Shown here: positions 1 through 45,944 of the stretch, piece after piece
How the letters are laid out: the number at the start of each line of letters is the position of its first letter
Numbering within the stretch: position 1 is the first letter of the stretch
NCBI GenBank assembly: GCA_024036415.1
Contig: JAMWET010001886.1
Location: 270,001-334,000 of the forward strand
Length of the DNA: 64,000 nucleotides
Direction of reading: 5' to 3'
DNA from: Prochilodus magdalenae
Lineage: Eukaryota > Chordata > Actinopteri > Characiformes > Prochilodontidae
Notes under the pieces: model-generated
The model's database searches: none
What the model was told of the DNA's origin: nothing
Seen by the model: the letters and a program-made list of their open reading frames with translations, nothing else
Made by a program: the position numbers and the translations under genes

Positions 1-41
1 GTGTCTATTCAACTAAATATATATTAGAGGTGGAGATATGG

Positions 42-210
42 AGAAATATAGTATTGTGGTACATCAGGAGGATATGTGGTATATCAGGATAACAACAGTT
101 TTAGACTCTCATGAGTTGGAGATGTTAAGTGTAAGCCTGTAGAGTCTTTAAGATCACCAACAACATCCATTCAGTTGGGGGTGTCTAAACTTTTAACTGG
201 TACTGTACTA
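42..210 (+). repeat. Dispersed ~170-bp repeat, copy 1 of 2
   Basis: Shares a long gapped match with 21056-21233, including AGTCTTTAAGATCACCA and CTAAACTTTT...ACTGGTACTGTAC. The ACTGGTACTGTA end looks like the terminus of a DNA transposon. It lies in the intron left of the last megf6 exon; the rest of 1-533 shows nothing I recognise. Confidence 0.6.
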
Positions 211-533
211 CCATACTACAAACTTTATGACATACTATAATTTAAACATTTTACAAAAGTATGTTGCATGTCCCTGTCCTGTGACAGACTGGCAACGTGT
301 CCTGGGTGTTTTCTGCCTTCCAGTCATTGAAGCTCCAGCCCTCACATGACCCAGAAGGATAAGCGGTTCAGTTGAATGAATAAGGATTAGAATGACTGAA
401 TGCTGCATAGCTGAAAACAGAAGCAGTTGCTTCTGGAATCATTTATTTTGTCCAAACCTTTATTCAGTTTTAATAGATGAACTGTACTCAACTCTACAGG
501 ATGGAAAGGCAGAGATTACAGTGATGTACTCAC

Positions 534-32298
<31,765 letters not shown>

Positions 32299-35200
32299 TT
32301 AAGGAAAACATCACACGCATAAAACCACAACGCATAAAGCTCACAAAAGTCAATGACACAAAAATAACATGCACTTTTACAGCTTCTCCTGGTCTTTCAT
32401 AGCAATGTTTTCCTATGAAGCCAACTCATAGTATGCTCATGAACTTTCACCCTTCTAGTTGGCTGCTATTATTATCCATACCTGCTGGTGAACGTTGAGG
32501 TAATCAGAACTGTTTTCTTGTACTAACCAAGAATATGATGTAGTAAAAAAATGTCTATTTTTATTTATATATAAGGTCCACTTATTTAGCACTGTCAGGC
32601 TGGCTATGTTCACCAAACACGTGTTTTTGGACAAACTACAACCCTGGCAAGCTGAACTACCCAGAAATGAACCAAAGGGCTCTCAATAAAAATGCAGGGC
32701 TGTTTCATGAGGTCTGGAATCAGTGGTATGGGAAACTCACTGCAATTATGAAACCATAATATCCTGTTGCCTTCAGAATCCCTCCATCTCAGGAAGGTTT
32801 AAGCATTTCCAGGAGGGAAACTTCCATCATTTAAACTTTCCAGTAATAGTACTGCTTTTACATTGGCAGAAAGAAACTACATTCTGACATTTTATTGGAT
32901 TTTTTACCAATTATTTTTATTTTCACCATTTTTCCCAATAACTACTTTAACTAGGCTTCCAGGACATAGACAGCCTTGTAGCTCTGGTTAAAAACCAATG
33001 CAATATAAAAAAATCTTCTTAATGCAGAGCCTATTTCATTTGCTGCTAACGCTAAGCACGGTTGGAAGTGGTTGTTAGTGGTTGTCCTAGTGTCTGTTAA
33101 ATGCCATAAACGGAGATGGTTAAAGTTAATGCTACAGACGTGTCATTTCACTCAATACCCCTAAACAATTCCTTAACTGTGGGAAGACTAACACTGAGCT
33201 TTCTGAACATCTCACATACTTTTAGGAAGTTTATCAAGGTAAATAGTGTTAAATGCAAGCCGCACTGTTATGAACGAAAGAGTGCTGGCAGGAGTTGGTA
33301 ACGATTACCCCAACCCATGGCCATGGACACTAGGCTATAAATGAACCAAATATTTCAGCTGAAGCAAACAAGACTCTCAGCTAGAAAACCATTCATCCAG
33401 TCTCCGGCACAATGCCCAGTCCAACCAAGTACAGCTTATGCCCATTTACAACCACCCAATTACACCACATGCATTCATCTGCCTTCGAACACATGGAGAT
33501 ATTTATGCTGTTGTGCATTTCCCAAAACTCACTAAACTCTTCGCCACACTGGCCTCTAAGGAGCAATTACTAAGTTTTGTGGAGGTTTGAGGAGGAGGAA
33601 TTTTACATCTTATTCATTCACTCGACCTGTGGTGTTCATACAAACTGGCTAAAGAAGTACAGTTGGTACTGAAGAAAGGTACCATGATGTCTAATGCATG
33701 TTGCAGATGAAGAATAAATTGTGGACTAAAAGTATTAGAAAATATACTATTTAAATATGTTTTCTGCTGACTTAATTTTAGTTAGGACCAAGGGTGCTCA
33801 AAATGCTGCATGCATGGCGATAGTTAATAATAGTAAATGGCGGTGGTTAAAAACTTACATAGCATTAATAATAACACATTATTAAAAAACACATTATTAA
33901 AAATAATGTCAAATCATCGCAAGATATTGAGATTCCCACATAACAACTAAACAGAACTTTTATACATGTTGGGTGACCCCCAAAATTAAAACCTAAACCT
34001 AAATCCAAGTTCAGGAAACTGCTGGCTAAATAAATGATTCATGCTTTTTTATTTATGCTTTTGGAATAAACATACTCAACACATCATCATTTATACACTT
34101 TACATTCATGTATTCCAGCTGCTTATTAATCATTTAATGTGCTTATGGTTTATTTAATAATTATTAATAATACATTTTCATTACCACTTCATCAAAATGG
34201 TACAATAATTTAAATACTGTCAAAATATTTTATTGACATTATATTTATAGATCAATTAGCTGCATAATCACTGTTGTAATAAAACATTTGACACAGAAAG
34301 TTTATTGGAAAGGAAGGATCTATCTGTTCCCAAGTAATTTTGGAGCATGTTTATTGAAACATTTGCCATAAAGTATATTTAGACCATGTACAGGCCACTT
34401 AGAGCGAATTATTTATAAAATACTATCAGAGACTTATAAATTAGATATTAATAGCTGTTCTGAAAAAGAGGGTAGGACTGAGGTCATGGGTCCCCAGAGA
34501 CGTGAAGCATGCATTAAGATAAATGTGGAAAGATAAATTATGATGCATTATTTATGCAGAAGCAGCCCGGGTCATCTATTTTTTATGTATGTTGTCTGCA
34601 CATACAATGCAAAACAGAAAGGTCAATACTGCAGCTCACAGGAAGCGCATTCCTTCTCTGTAGGGTCCTGCCTACTGAATGGTCCTAGGTCAGGTTTCAG
34701 GTCAAGTACATGACATAGAGGCCCACAGGGAGTCTCTGTGCTTTCATCCATCCCGGACCACACACTTAACTGGGGTAGGATCTTATAGAATGGCCCATAG
34801 TGAGTCAAGATCAAAAGGTCAAGGGTCTTGTAGTAAAGCTACTTAGGGACCACAAATGTATTTATCCCAACCTAAACAAAAACAACAACTTCAATCAATA
34901 AACAGGTAATGCATTAGCCATTAAAGCCCAATGTGTTTTAAGGGGATTTTATTTGACATTTCTATATTTATATCCCATAAATAACAATATGCTTTCATTC
35001 CATGTTGAGATATATATATATATATATATATACAGTAATGTATATAAAAGTAGGTCTACAGATGGTGATAGTTCACCAGTGATGATGAAGACTCACGCAC
35101 TGATTTCAAAAACTGTCATTATTTATTTATGTACTTAATGCTAAGTATAGCAACACACTAAAATTTCTACACATTTCCACACAAATGAACTAAACGTCGA

Positions 35201-35932
35201 GAGATACAACAATTCCTGGCCAAAGCTAAACCCAAATTTAAGATGCTCCTGATTAAAAACTGGAAATGAAAAACATTTTTTGTCATGTAATTTACGCTTC
35301 TGAATAAACTTTCCTAACAGAAAATGCAACTAAACAAGACAGCCCAAAAAGTTAATTATTTTTTATTTAAGTGTACATAAAGTTTACTTGACGCAATCCA
35401 GGACCCTTTCTATTGGACAGATCCCTGTGAAATTTTCACATAAGTTATATGCAGTACATTTCCATAAGCCAAAGACATTCACAGCACCACAATATTTAGG
35501 TACTGTAGCGCTCTTAGCTTTTGTTTCTATTTTTTGTGTGCGCTATAAACTTCTGCTCATGATTATAAAGCTTAAGGATTTTCTTAAATCCTTTTACCAT
35601 GTAGTGTTTTGGATCTCAGCAACGTTGCCAACAAAAAAGCTAAGTATTGATACGTTACCAGCCAATACTGATAACACTGTAATATTTGCGTTGGACACTG
35701 TTATCTAATAATGATAAGATTCTTTTACCATTTGTACTATTTCTTTATAGCTAATAGAATGAAATCATGGCAAAACTCCCAACCTCTAGATGAGGGTCCA
35801 GCTGACCTTTGAAATCATGCAAGGGTCATCCAGAGGGTCTAGCATAGGATACATCCATACTTGACTCCAAAGGTCAAGAGCAGGAGGCTGTTTTAAATCC
35901 TTCAGGCATGCTTGCATTGGAATCTGTGCTAA

Positions 35933-35953
35933 TGACCTAAAGGTCAAAGGTGA
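35933..35953. promoter_or_regulatory. DR1-like nuclear receptor motif
   Basis: AGGTCAAAGGTGA at 35941-35953 is a near-perfect direct repeat with one-base spacing (HNF4/PPAR-RXR/COUP-TF type), with a TGACCT half-site at 35933. Other half-sites are at 35803 and 35871. Motif match only. Confidence 0.25.
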
Positions 35954-38929
35954 AAATGGAGGAAAACGGTTTAATTCTTCACAATGACTGAAATATGACT
36001 GGACTCTTGCTAGGCCGGGCCACTGAAGTTAATGTTCACCACTACAGCACTTTTTCTTGTGTATACTTTCAGGATTGTTCGCTAAATTTGGCATGTCATT
36101 TTCCACAATGGTCTAAGCATTGAGATGATGCCATACGAAAATCAGTCAAGGAGAGAAACCAGAAATAAACTGTGGTTAGAAGACAAAGTTCCTCTGTATG
36201 AGAACAGACTTGATATTGCTGGAGAAACACAACATACACACTCCAACACAACTGCCAGTACAAACAGAGATTCTGCTGATCCACAGATGGAGCTCCGTCC
36301 AAGGGTCCATCTATAGGAACTTCTTCAATTTTAACATCCTTCGAAAAGTGTCGCAAATGAACATGACTTGTACATACCCCAATTTCATGAATCATCATCA
36401 TCACACGGCTTGAGTGACAACCGTAAGCTCTTCAGATTTAGCTACTATTACTTCATTTCCTTCACCAATTAAATAGCTTTGAAATTACTTTCTGGTTTTA
36501 GGCCCAGGCTAACGGGTGAATTCTACAGATATCTCTGGTCTCCTCTGCAGCATATAATGGACGAATAATTGGACCACAGTAATGCCTAAATGACGAGCGG
36601 TGCCTGGCAAATGGGAAGCAGGTCCACTTTGCTCTGAGCCCTCAGGGCAGGCAGATCACAAAACCCAGACAAAGCAATCAGTGGCCTTCCCACAGTGTAG
36701 GTCAGGGTCAGAATCCACTGCCTCAGGGCACATGGTCCACAGAATGTTGAGTCAACATTGCTCTATTGTGTCAGATGGGGATATTTAGGGTCCTGGGGCC
36801 ACAGAAAACTAGGTTAAGATATGACAGGTCAAACCTGTATCACAGAAGCAAATCTGATCCTCATGTAGGATTTATAATTTTATTATGTATATCTTAGAGC
36901 ACCTTATTTCATGTTAACTGACACTCACATGTCATGTCTGATTCCAAGCAACCAACCATGAGGGCACAGCTAAAATGTTTTCACATAATCCAAATTAAAA
37001 TGTATATTACTATTACTATTACTACTTGAATAAGCTAAAAACAAAACTAATATGTAATAAACTGGAAGTTATGAATTTTATGATCAGTGCTGTTTATTAG
37101 TGTGTCTCTGCTCCCCAGTTTCAGTCTGCTTAGCCAACTCTATTCTTCATGAATATGTATGATATCTATGTACCACCATTGCTATAATTTTAATTGGCAT
37201 GGTTTGTTTTATTTTGCTGGTTTTCCATATCCGTATGAAGAGGGGAGGTTGTGTCTCCAATGTGTGACACTACAATATTGTTGTCAGAAGTAAAAAACTA
37301 ACAAGCTAAATCTGTGTTCTGCAATGTAGACAAATGTAACATCATTATGGGAGTTATAGTTATAGTAAACCATGCTACCTAGAGGTTAGGACACTGTGGG
37401 TGCTTATTCCATGGTTAGGACAGGATTTTGGAAAGCTTAGTCTAGTTAAATTAGTTTAATATTGTTTCTTATCTGCAGTTAATGGAACAGAATGGATCAT
37501 CATGAACTTAACTGTTGCTCTGTAACAGCTACTGTCCTAAAATCAGTCCTAACTGAAGATGTTATGGTGACTAAAGAATTAAACATAAAGATAATGCAAC
37601 CTATAGACTCTTAATGGAATTCACAATGATGTGTTATTTACTACCATTCGTTGTCATAACTAAACTAACTGTAGTATCTACATACACAGATACAGCCAAG
37701 CGACCCCTTCTATTGGTTAAGCCTTCACGTCAGATTAACCCCTTCCATAATTATTTTACAACGGCTCCAACTGATTTCCAATGTCATAATAAAACAATGA
37801 TCTAGGCTCTCTGGATAGTTCTAGATACGCCACTCACTGTGAATATGCGCACTGCTCTAACCATTGTGGTACAGACAGCTATTAGGAATGGAAAACAGTG
37901 GCAGCAGGAAGGTCAAATATAGGTTGATATGTCTGTTACAAATGTCTAATAAACTATGGGAAGTCTTTTATAAGCTTTAAATGTCTGTGTTTAATCTAGA
38001 ACAGCCAAACACATTCATGTGTTAGCTTAGCATTAACACACTACCAGAAACCCATAGCAGAAACGAGAATTACTGTATAGGAGTTTCTTTAACCTCTTTC
38101 TGGCCAAAACAAAGGGCCTAGCTCTAATAGTCATGGTTTGCTTTTCTGCTCTGTGAGCTTTTGGCATTATGTGAAATGTTTTTGATGACCCCTGTTCTAC
38201 AGCATGATTAATTTAGCTAAAGAACGCTGGTTATAATGCTAGACAAAGGCTTTTCCTTTATAATCTAAGGCATGTTGAATTCAGCTAGAACAAGCTGGTT
38301 CTAGGCATAGTAAAATAAATCATTGTTCCTTGTTCTCACCAACATGCACGCACATGTGTTGTGGTCTACTAGGCATGACATATACAGCTTCAAATCATTC
38401 TTTCGGCTGTTTCTGATCATTGTTGTCACAGCTTGTTTACTTTCATGCACTGCTGCTTTTTAACAGGCCACCAGTCAGATTTACTGAACCTTGTGCAAAG
38501 CTCAGACGCTGGGCCACGGCACCTGAGCACCAGGCTTTGGCCAAACCTGAAAGAGGCCAGGCTGTTCAACCCATACCATGATATACTTGATATACTTAAG
38601 CATTATGGTTTTGAAGTATTATTACGCTAACAGAATACAAGCCAAGGAATATCACCAAGATTAGACAGAACGAGCCGATTCAATAACATTCAATAACAAG
38701 ATCACAGAGAATTCTTACCAGTAAAACTACAGCAAAAAAAAAAATTCTACTGCTGCAAAAGCACATGAGCAAGTCATGTATTACAATAAACAAAAATGAC
38801 TGCACAAATAATAAGACACATAAGCAGCTCTAGTCATGGGCTGTATTCGAAATGGCACACTACTATACTGCCCCTTGTTAGTGTAGTTTACTAATACACG
38901 ACCAGTTACCTCACATTTACCTCAGAGCT

Positions 38930-39440
38930 GTTATTACTGTATCCACTGTTTGGAGCTAGCTGCTGCTAACGCTATTCAGTTCACCTGAAATACGTTTAGC
39001 CTAGCGGTTAGCTACTATTTAGCTACTGAACCTCGGCTAGTTCACTTTTTATTAAAATTTAAAACTTTCTGAGGTTCATACTGATGAAAAAGCTAGTTTA
39101 TCTTTTTATTAATTTCTTCAGACCTGTATATTTAAACTTTCTGAGCTAACGCTGCTCACTTACCTGAAAACCATGTTAGCTACACCCCACTCTACAACTG
39201 ATCCTTTAAAGCGAGTACATCTATCTTCCCACATTTAACTTTCTGAGGCTCATTGTTATTACTGTATCCAGTGTTCAGAGCTAGCTGCTGCTAACGCTGC
39301 TCAGCTCACCTGAAATACGTTTAGCCTAGCTGTTAGCTACACTCTAAAACTAAACCTCTAATGCGAGTTCATCTTTTAGTAATCTTCAGACCTGTATATT
39401 AGGCTCATTCTGATGAAAGCATACCCTGCTATAATCTCTA
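38930..39440. repeat. Imperfect direct duplication, ~325-bp period
   Basis: TTATTACTGTATCCA, GAGCTAGCTGCTGCTAACGC and ACCTGAAATACGTTTAGCC recur about 325 nt apart (38931 and 39256). A third partial unit (GAGCTAACGCTGCTCACTTA) starts near 39142. Confidence 0.7.
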
Positions 39441-40331
39441 TACCCACATTTATACTTGGAGGTGGCTGGGTTTAGCTCCCCAGTGTTACCAGGTACCAAA
39501 TTCTCTGGCTGATGCAGGCTAAGAGCGGGTGAGGCTGCGGTGCATGATGGGATGCAGTACACCATGAAGATCCCTCGCCCTGTATACTAGAATCTCTGAC
39601 TGGAGTAGTACACCGTCCAGGGATCTTCAATGCACTACGCATTTACAATTTGGTCACATAGTGTATATTACTAATTTTAGGTAGATTGTTATGTGAGTAG
39701 TATGAAGTATGCCATTTCGAATGCAGTCATGGTCATGGCAGTTCTACTTGTGTCCAGTGTTAAAGCTTGCCACAGTTTGGGATCATCTACAAATCTGCCC
39801 TCTCCTCCATTCTGCTAGGTCCATTCTGGCCTTAATTGTTTAATTGTTGCTTTGCTTATTAAACCTCTTTTGTTTTCCTGCTTCCCTCTGGCTCCCTGTC
39901 AGACTGCTGTCTCACTCCTATCTAAATATTTAAGTATGCTAAAAAGTCTGTCCTGTAAAACGAGCCAGAGGTCACCGAGCCTGGAGGAGCGGACAAAACA
40001 CTGACCCGACAGCGGTGGAGGCAGGATGACCTGTCATTCAGACACATATGGAGGACAGCAATGATGCAGCCGTCGCTGGCAGGGAAACAGACAAGGTCTC
40101 TCACTGGGGATAAACAGGGTGCACACTGCCCCCTACTGGTGGCTCGATGTAAACTCCACAACACTGCACATGAATTGGGGCCACCAGACAGTGTTTCTTT
40201 GATAGAAGGCTGGATTTTCTGTCCCACAGTCACTACTGCAACATATTCTGTAGCATTTTGGGGCCCTAAGTGGTATTTTTCTTTGCCCCATGGTGGCCGC
40301 AGGGGTCTTAGCTGGTGCTTATGCCACTTTT

Positions 40332-40428
40332 TACCCTGCTGAAAAACTGATGCTGGTGGTTTGTGGTGTTTCTGGCTGGACCACATGAATTCCATGCTGA
40401 TCTCTGCTAACTTTTCCAGCAGGGGGGT
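40332..40428. mobile_element. ~100-bp MITE-like element
   Basis: Terminal inverted repeats ACCCTGCTGAAAAAC and TTTTCCAGCAGGGG bracket a TGCTGGT/GGTGTTTCTGGCTGG core, a pattern of a common teleost miniature element. Confidence 0.55.
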
Positions 40429-42928
40429 TAGAGCCAGCACTGTGTCGACCTAACCTTAACTTCAGGATCGTACAATGTTAACAGATTAGAGTCAGCTGAC
40501 AGAAGTGAGGCCCCTCTGGTTTTTTACAGGTGATGTTTCTGATTTTAGCTTTATGAGTTTGAAGTTTGCTGGAGGTCAATAGATATTAATCTGTGTTATA
40601 ATACATATAATATCAGGACACAACAGAACTCATGTTCACATGTGCAGGGATTATTCACAGCTTCAGTACGAAGCTGTTAAGCGTGTTTGTATTTATTTAC
40701 TTTCGGAAAGCTTAAAATTAGGACACCTGTTTCACCTGACTGCTTTCTGCTCTCTGGAGAGTTGGTCATGTGGGAGATTTTAAGCAGACCATGCTGCTGT
40801 ACTACACCCGTTGGTAGTGACAGTATAAACCTCTCACAGCACAGATACCTGCTTATCCAAGCGTTTATTCTTTAAACCATGCAAAGAATCCTCTCAACAG
40901 ACCTGCCCTGCACCTGTAGTACACAAAACTCGTCAAAGCTGCTCCAAATAAACCAAATAAAAGTCTCCAAATACGACTTTTAATTAATGTTTTGAACATA
41001 GTTACACATTTTGCTCACTGTCAGTGTATTTAATGGTAATGTGGCTGCTGTTGAGATGTAACAACACCATCACTGTCTAAATAAATAAATAAAAACAAGT
41101 ATTTTTCATTTGTGTGACTGAATGGACTGACAAACTGCTTTAGAATAATACACATTTTTTTAGAATAAATTCTTCTAATAAATTGCTTAACATAAAGATA
41201 CTGCTTATAATAAATTATCATCTTTTGGACATCAACAATATGAGTAGCATACAGAGTTGCTGACCATGGAGAAGAATACTGCTCCCCCGGGGCGGCTGCA
41301 CCAGCTGTACTTAAGGTCAAACGTGTGCTTGTATGAGTTGTGATGTATGTGTTTACTAAGGTCAGGTTTACACATCACTAAATCTAATCAGACTGTGCCA
41401 CATAAATACAAGCATACAAAACATAAAAGCATAAAAAGCCAAAAATATAGCACATGCCGTTATTCTACCTACAGCTCTAATTCTCACTCTGGTTTTAATT
41501 CACTGCTCTGGGTTTTACATCAAGCCCCACTGGCTGAGAGAGACTCCACCACTGGAGATGCTAAATGAATTAGAGGTAGCAGCATTTTACAAATAGTCAC
41601 TTCAAGGAGCTCAAAATGACCCAGCGGCTTTGGTTCAACGGTGCTTTACAGACTTGTCTGTTCCGGAATGTCAGAAATTCCAAATATGATGTGAACTATA
41701 AGGGTGTCAACATTATAAAATTTAAATTATCAGCAGAAATACATTCATAAAGTATATCCACATGGTTTCCATTCATCTGCAGCGGCGCTGCTGGTTTCTG
41801 CTGATTCACTGTTTTTGTGTAATTAATATTGCCATATTCATATAATTACTCATATTTCACAATGTCATAACAAAGCTCAGAAATAATAAACGATAAATAC
41901 ACAGAGTGCCCAACAAGATCAATCTTCCCTGCTGTAGAAATTAGTCACTGAGGAACTGAACCCACCGAATGCCTCCGAGAGCACTTCTCCTGGTAAAGAG
42001 GAGACAGGCTCTGTCCTCCCTCTGCAAATTCTCCGCATATCTCCCTTTTGAACCAGCTGCATTTTGTTTTCACACATTTCTTGTTCCCAAGGCATGTGTT
42101 GACAGGACATGGCAGACAAATAACCGACATCTTCCCGTGGATAACACGTACCCATCAGCAGCTCGTCTGGGACTCTGAAGCTCTGCCTAGAAGATAGCAG
42201 TGACTGCAGTATGGCAGCATGTGAGACTCTACTTGTCTACTTGTATCATGGTTTGATTTAAAGCACTGAAGACTGTTCCTCTCTTTGTCAAGTAAATACA
42301 GGTACAGCAGGAGAGAGCTAAACACACGTCTGACGATACACACTGTTACATAAGCTGGTTCTTCAAGGCTTCTCTAGTAAGAACAATGCTTCCCCATATA
42401 ACCATCAACACTCAGATCACCACTTGCATTAAAAAGGCATACAGGAGTGCTCTTTCCATAAAGGATGTGTACTTCGACTGTGTAGTTAACTGCACTTGAC
42501 TAAAGCTGTATCATATGCAGATCCTTCCCATACTGTAACTACCCATTTAGAGGTGCGCTGAGTAAAGCCCTGGCTATGTCGGTTCCATTAGCGTTGTTTT
42601 GACATTCCTTTTCAAACCCAAGCCTGATAATCCACAGAGCCCTGGTAACCAATAAGCTCAGCTCTGTGGGAGCATGTGGATGTTTAGGTGATTTGTTAAC
42701 GTCTGTATTCACGTGAGCAGATTATGAGAAGATATGAAGTATATACAATACCATACATCTGGACTCACTAGTCATAACAGTTCTTGCGGGGAGCTTTTAT
42801 TATACGTTTTATACGTTAATAACGCAACATACAGAACTATAAAAGATATTTTGTGTCTTTAAATAATTTCAATAATTTAAGGTTACGGTTAAATAAGGTT
42901 AAACAAGGTGGGACATTATACACATCTA

Positions 42929-43461
42929 CAGGGGTTGGACAATGAAACTGAAACACCTGGTTTTAGACCACAATCATTTATTAGTATTGTGTAGGGCCTC
43001 CTTTTGCGGTCAATACAGCGTCAGTTCGTCTTGGGAATGACATATACTGCGTCCTGCACAGTGGTCAGAGGGATTTTAAGCCATTCTTCTTGCAGGATAG
43101 TGGCCAGGTCACTACGTGATGCTGGTGGAGGTTCGTCCTTCTTGGTGGTATGCTGACATTACCCTGGATACCGTGGCTCTTGATACATCACAAAGACTTG
43201 CTGTCTTGGTCACAGATGCGCCAGCAAGACGTGCACCAACAGTTTGTCCTCTTTTGAACTCTGGTATGTCGCCCATAATGTTGTGTGCATTGCAGTATTT
43301 TGAGCAGAACTGTGCTCTTACCTGCTAACTGAACCTTCACACTCTGCTCTTACTGGTGCAATGTGCAATTAATGAAGATTGGCCACCAGGCTGGTCCAAT
43401 TTAGCCATGAGACCTCCCACACTAAAATGACAGGTGTTTCAGTTTCATTGTCCAACCCCTG
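42929..43461 (-). mobile_element. Tc1-type non-autonomous element, copy A
   Basis: Terminal inverted repeats of about 31 nt starting CAGGGGTTGGACAATGAAAC, flanked by TA on both sides (42927-42928, 43462-43463). The minus strand holds an ATG-to-stop frame of 54 codons (43276-43112), M-G-D-I-P-E-F-K..., with K-T-A-S-L-C-D-V-S-R-A-T-V-S-R-V: the helix-turn-helix start of a Tc1-like transposase. The catalytic part is absent, so it needs a transposase from elsewhere. Confidence 0.85.
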
Positions 43462-43664
43462 TATATTATCCGTAGTGTAATTCTACCTATCAATTGTACA
43501 TTCTGCATATTTTGGCACTTTACAGATTTATGACTTATTTATTTATATTTATACTGTAACTGATGCTGTTTCCTTCATTCTCAGTTTGATTGCACTGTCC
43601 ATACATAAATATCTTAACTATGTATATTGTATATACAGACACAGAACAAAATTCTACACAGAAA

Positions 43665-43835
43665 GGACATTTACGGCATCTAGCTGACGCTCTTATCCAG
43701 GTAGACCATTGTAAGGAGTCTTTCCCAAAGACTCTTATTGGTGTGGTACAGCACAGTCACCCAGAACCCCAGTCTCCCACATGAGATGGTTGCATCCTGG
43801 TGGGTAGAGCTGTTATCCGCTGCGCCACACCAACC
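43665..43835 (-). repeat. tRNA-derived SINE, reverse copy
   Basis: Begins ATTTACGGCATCTAGCTGACGC and ends with the complement of the tRNA-like head (GGTGTGGCGCAG). Slightly shortened relative to the copy at 8021-8230. Confidence 0.7.
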
Positions 43836-43982
43836 ACCAGTACCCCAAACGCCCTAGCCAGGAATCAAATCCAGGACCTGTACATTTATGCCACAGAAAT
43901 GCAGTCGTAATCTTTTTGTATCTACACAGCGTCCATTTTATCAGCTTCATTTACCATTCAGGAGCATTTCAATTTGTACTTC

Positions 43983-44340
43983 TACAATTACAGACTGTAG
44001 TCCATCTACCTACCACACCGTTTCATACCGCACTGCTTCACCCTGTTCTTTAATGGGCAGGACCCTCGAACGACCACCACAGGATGGGGTATTATTAGAA
44101 TCAGAATCAGGTGTATTGGCCAAGTATATTGACACAGGAAATTGGTTTCAGCACTTTGTGTCTCTTGAGTACTGACAGTCCACCATATACACAATGACTC
44201 CACATATACACAATAAATGATATTCTGTGGGGGTGGATCATGGTGGTGGTGTGTGAGTAGTGTGTGTGGTGTGGGTGTAAGTGGATCAGAGACTGTTGCT
44301 GGAGTGTTTAAACATATCAGTGGCCTCATGCTGTACTTAA
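43983..44340. mobile_element. Partial foldback element with an inserted repeat
   Basis: Left end TTACAGACTGTAGTCCATCT and later GTGGGGGTGGATCATGGTGG/GTAAGTGGATCAGA match the element at 26678-27254. Between about 44095 and 44220 a different repeat (AGAATCAGAATCAGGTGTAT...TTGGCCAAGTATATT) interrupts it. Confidence 0.55.
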
Positions 44341-45530
44341 TAAAGTGTTCAGTGAGTGGAAATATCAAACTGCTTTAACCAGAGCTGCTATGGCGGAAAG
44401 TTTGTAAAGACACTTATAGTAATTCAGCTTTGCTAACTGATTATCTAAGACACAGTCCAAGTTTGCATCTAGGACAGCTCTAGGTTCCCTGTGGGAACTA
44501 TCTTTAACTCCCAAAAGCAGAAAAAGCTTCTCAAAACTCCAGCACAATGGGGATACTCAGCAAGAGCTTAGCCTCCTGTCCTGCCACCAAGAGAGGGTCT
44601 TCCCTCACTTTTCTCAGCGCTGTCTTTGTCTGAGGTCTCGAGTTTGAAAGTCCTGATCTTTCCAAAGCTGTGATAAGACATGCTGACATCCAGACAAAAA
44701 CAAAGCTTCCCTATGCCCCCAAGCCAGCAATACCGTCTGCTCCTCGCCAGTGTGTTTTATGGGTCCATGTGGTGCAAACAGAGACTGAAACATGTTTTCA
44801 GACCTTCGGGGGATGAACTTCAACCTTTTTGCATGTGCCATGCATTGCATCTGCGCACTACCTGTTTAGGCCTGACGGTTTAACCTTTGACCCTGGAGGC
44901 GCAGTGTAGAAACCTGCTGCAACATGGGGAGACCAGAAGGAATGCTTCAGTTATGACTGCACTTTTCGTCTCGACTATGCCAGAACGTATATGATGACAG
45001 AGAACATCCAGCAGTCCAGTTCATAATAATCACCATCTGTTTACTGTACTATGCTGACTTGCAAAATGTGTAATGAACTTTAGAAACCAAAATCCATGCA
45101 CACATTTAATAGAAATTAAAACTGGTATTTTGAATATGCATTTAGAATGGTCATACATACTGCCCATCAAAAGTTATGGGACTCATCTGCTTCTTCAGAA
45201 GTTTCCTGAGGTGTGCTTAATTACCATTTTTATGGCACCACTGGGGAGATAGAAGGGGGCTGCAGCCACCTTAGGTATATCTTGAGCTCCTTTATCCCAC
45301 CCACAGAAATATAGCTAGTGTATGTAGGTAATTTTAATACTCATTACTGTTGAAAAAAAAAAAATAGAATATTAAATGCATGCTAATCGTCTGACGGCAT
45401 ATGGCTTGCTACTTGTGACTTGCAAGTAGACTGAGTCAAGGTTGCGCTGGTTTAGGCAGTGTAGTGTATGGTGGTGGTTAGGAGTGTTCTTTGGTCTGGG
45501 TGAACGGGTCATGCTCCTATGAGACTGACT

Positions 45531-45650
45531 GACACCCAGACCACTACATACTCCTTAACTGCACAGACTGACCACCAGAACATTACAGACTGCTTAACTG
45601 CACAGACTGACCACCAGAACATTACAGACTGCTTAACTGCACAGACTTCA
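45531..45650. repeat. 39-bp tandem repeat, about three units
   Basis: Unit contains TTAACTGCACAGACTGACCA and CCAGAACATTACAGACT. Two units are near identical, the first is diverged. Confidence 0.8.
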
Positions 45651-45944
45651 GTTAACCCTAACCCTAGTTACATGCTGTCTTTCAGTAGCACTAATTTGGG
45701 GCTAGTGAAGTAACAGTTATCTCCAGAGAAGAAGGCTTTCTGGGGTGCAGAGTTCCTAATAAACGACAGGAGGAAAAGGTGACAGCGTGAGAAGATTAAG
45801 GCTGTAATGTGTGTGCTGGGGCAGTGGAGGATGAGGGAGAGCTGGCTCGGTTCCTGCTGGCTTTGATCTAATAACTGTCAAAACCAGCCCAAAGGCTCTG
45901 TATTTATCAAAGCAGGAACGGTCAGCTAAGATAAGATGAGATAA

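Noticed and set aside
39922..40440. 172-codon minus-strand open frame
   Set aside because: Its start overlaps a MITE-like repeat and the translation shows no recognisable domain.
41919..42155. Cysteine-bearing minus-strand frames considered as a possible EMI exon
   Set aside because: They lack the Y-R-Q-V-Y and C-C-P-G-W blocks expected of an EMI domain, and the best bracketing splice sites give only a tiny exon.
43116..43328. 70-codon frame repeated in all four Tc1-type elements (MMLVEVRPSWWYADITLD...)
   Set aside because: It is the antisense of the transposase helix-turn-helix region, conserved only because the copies are recent.
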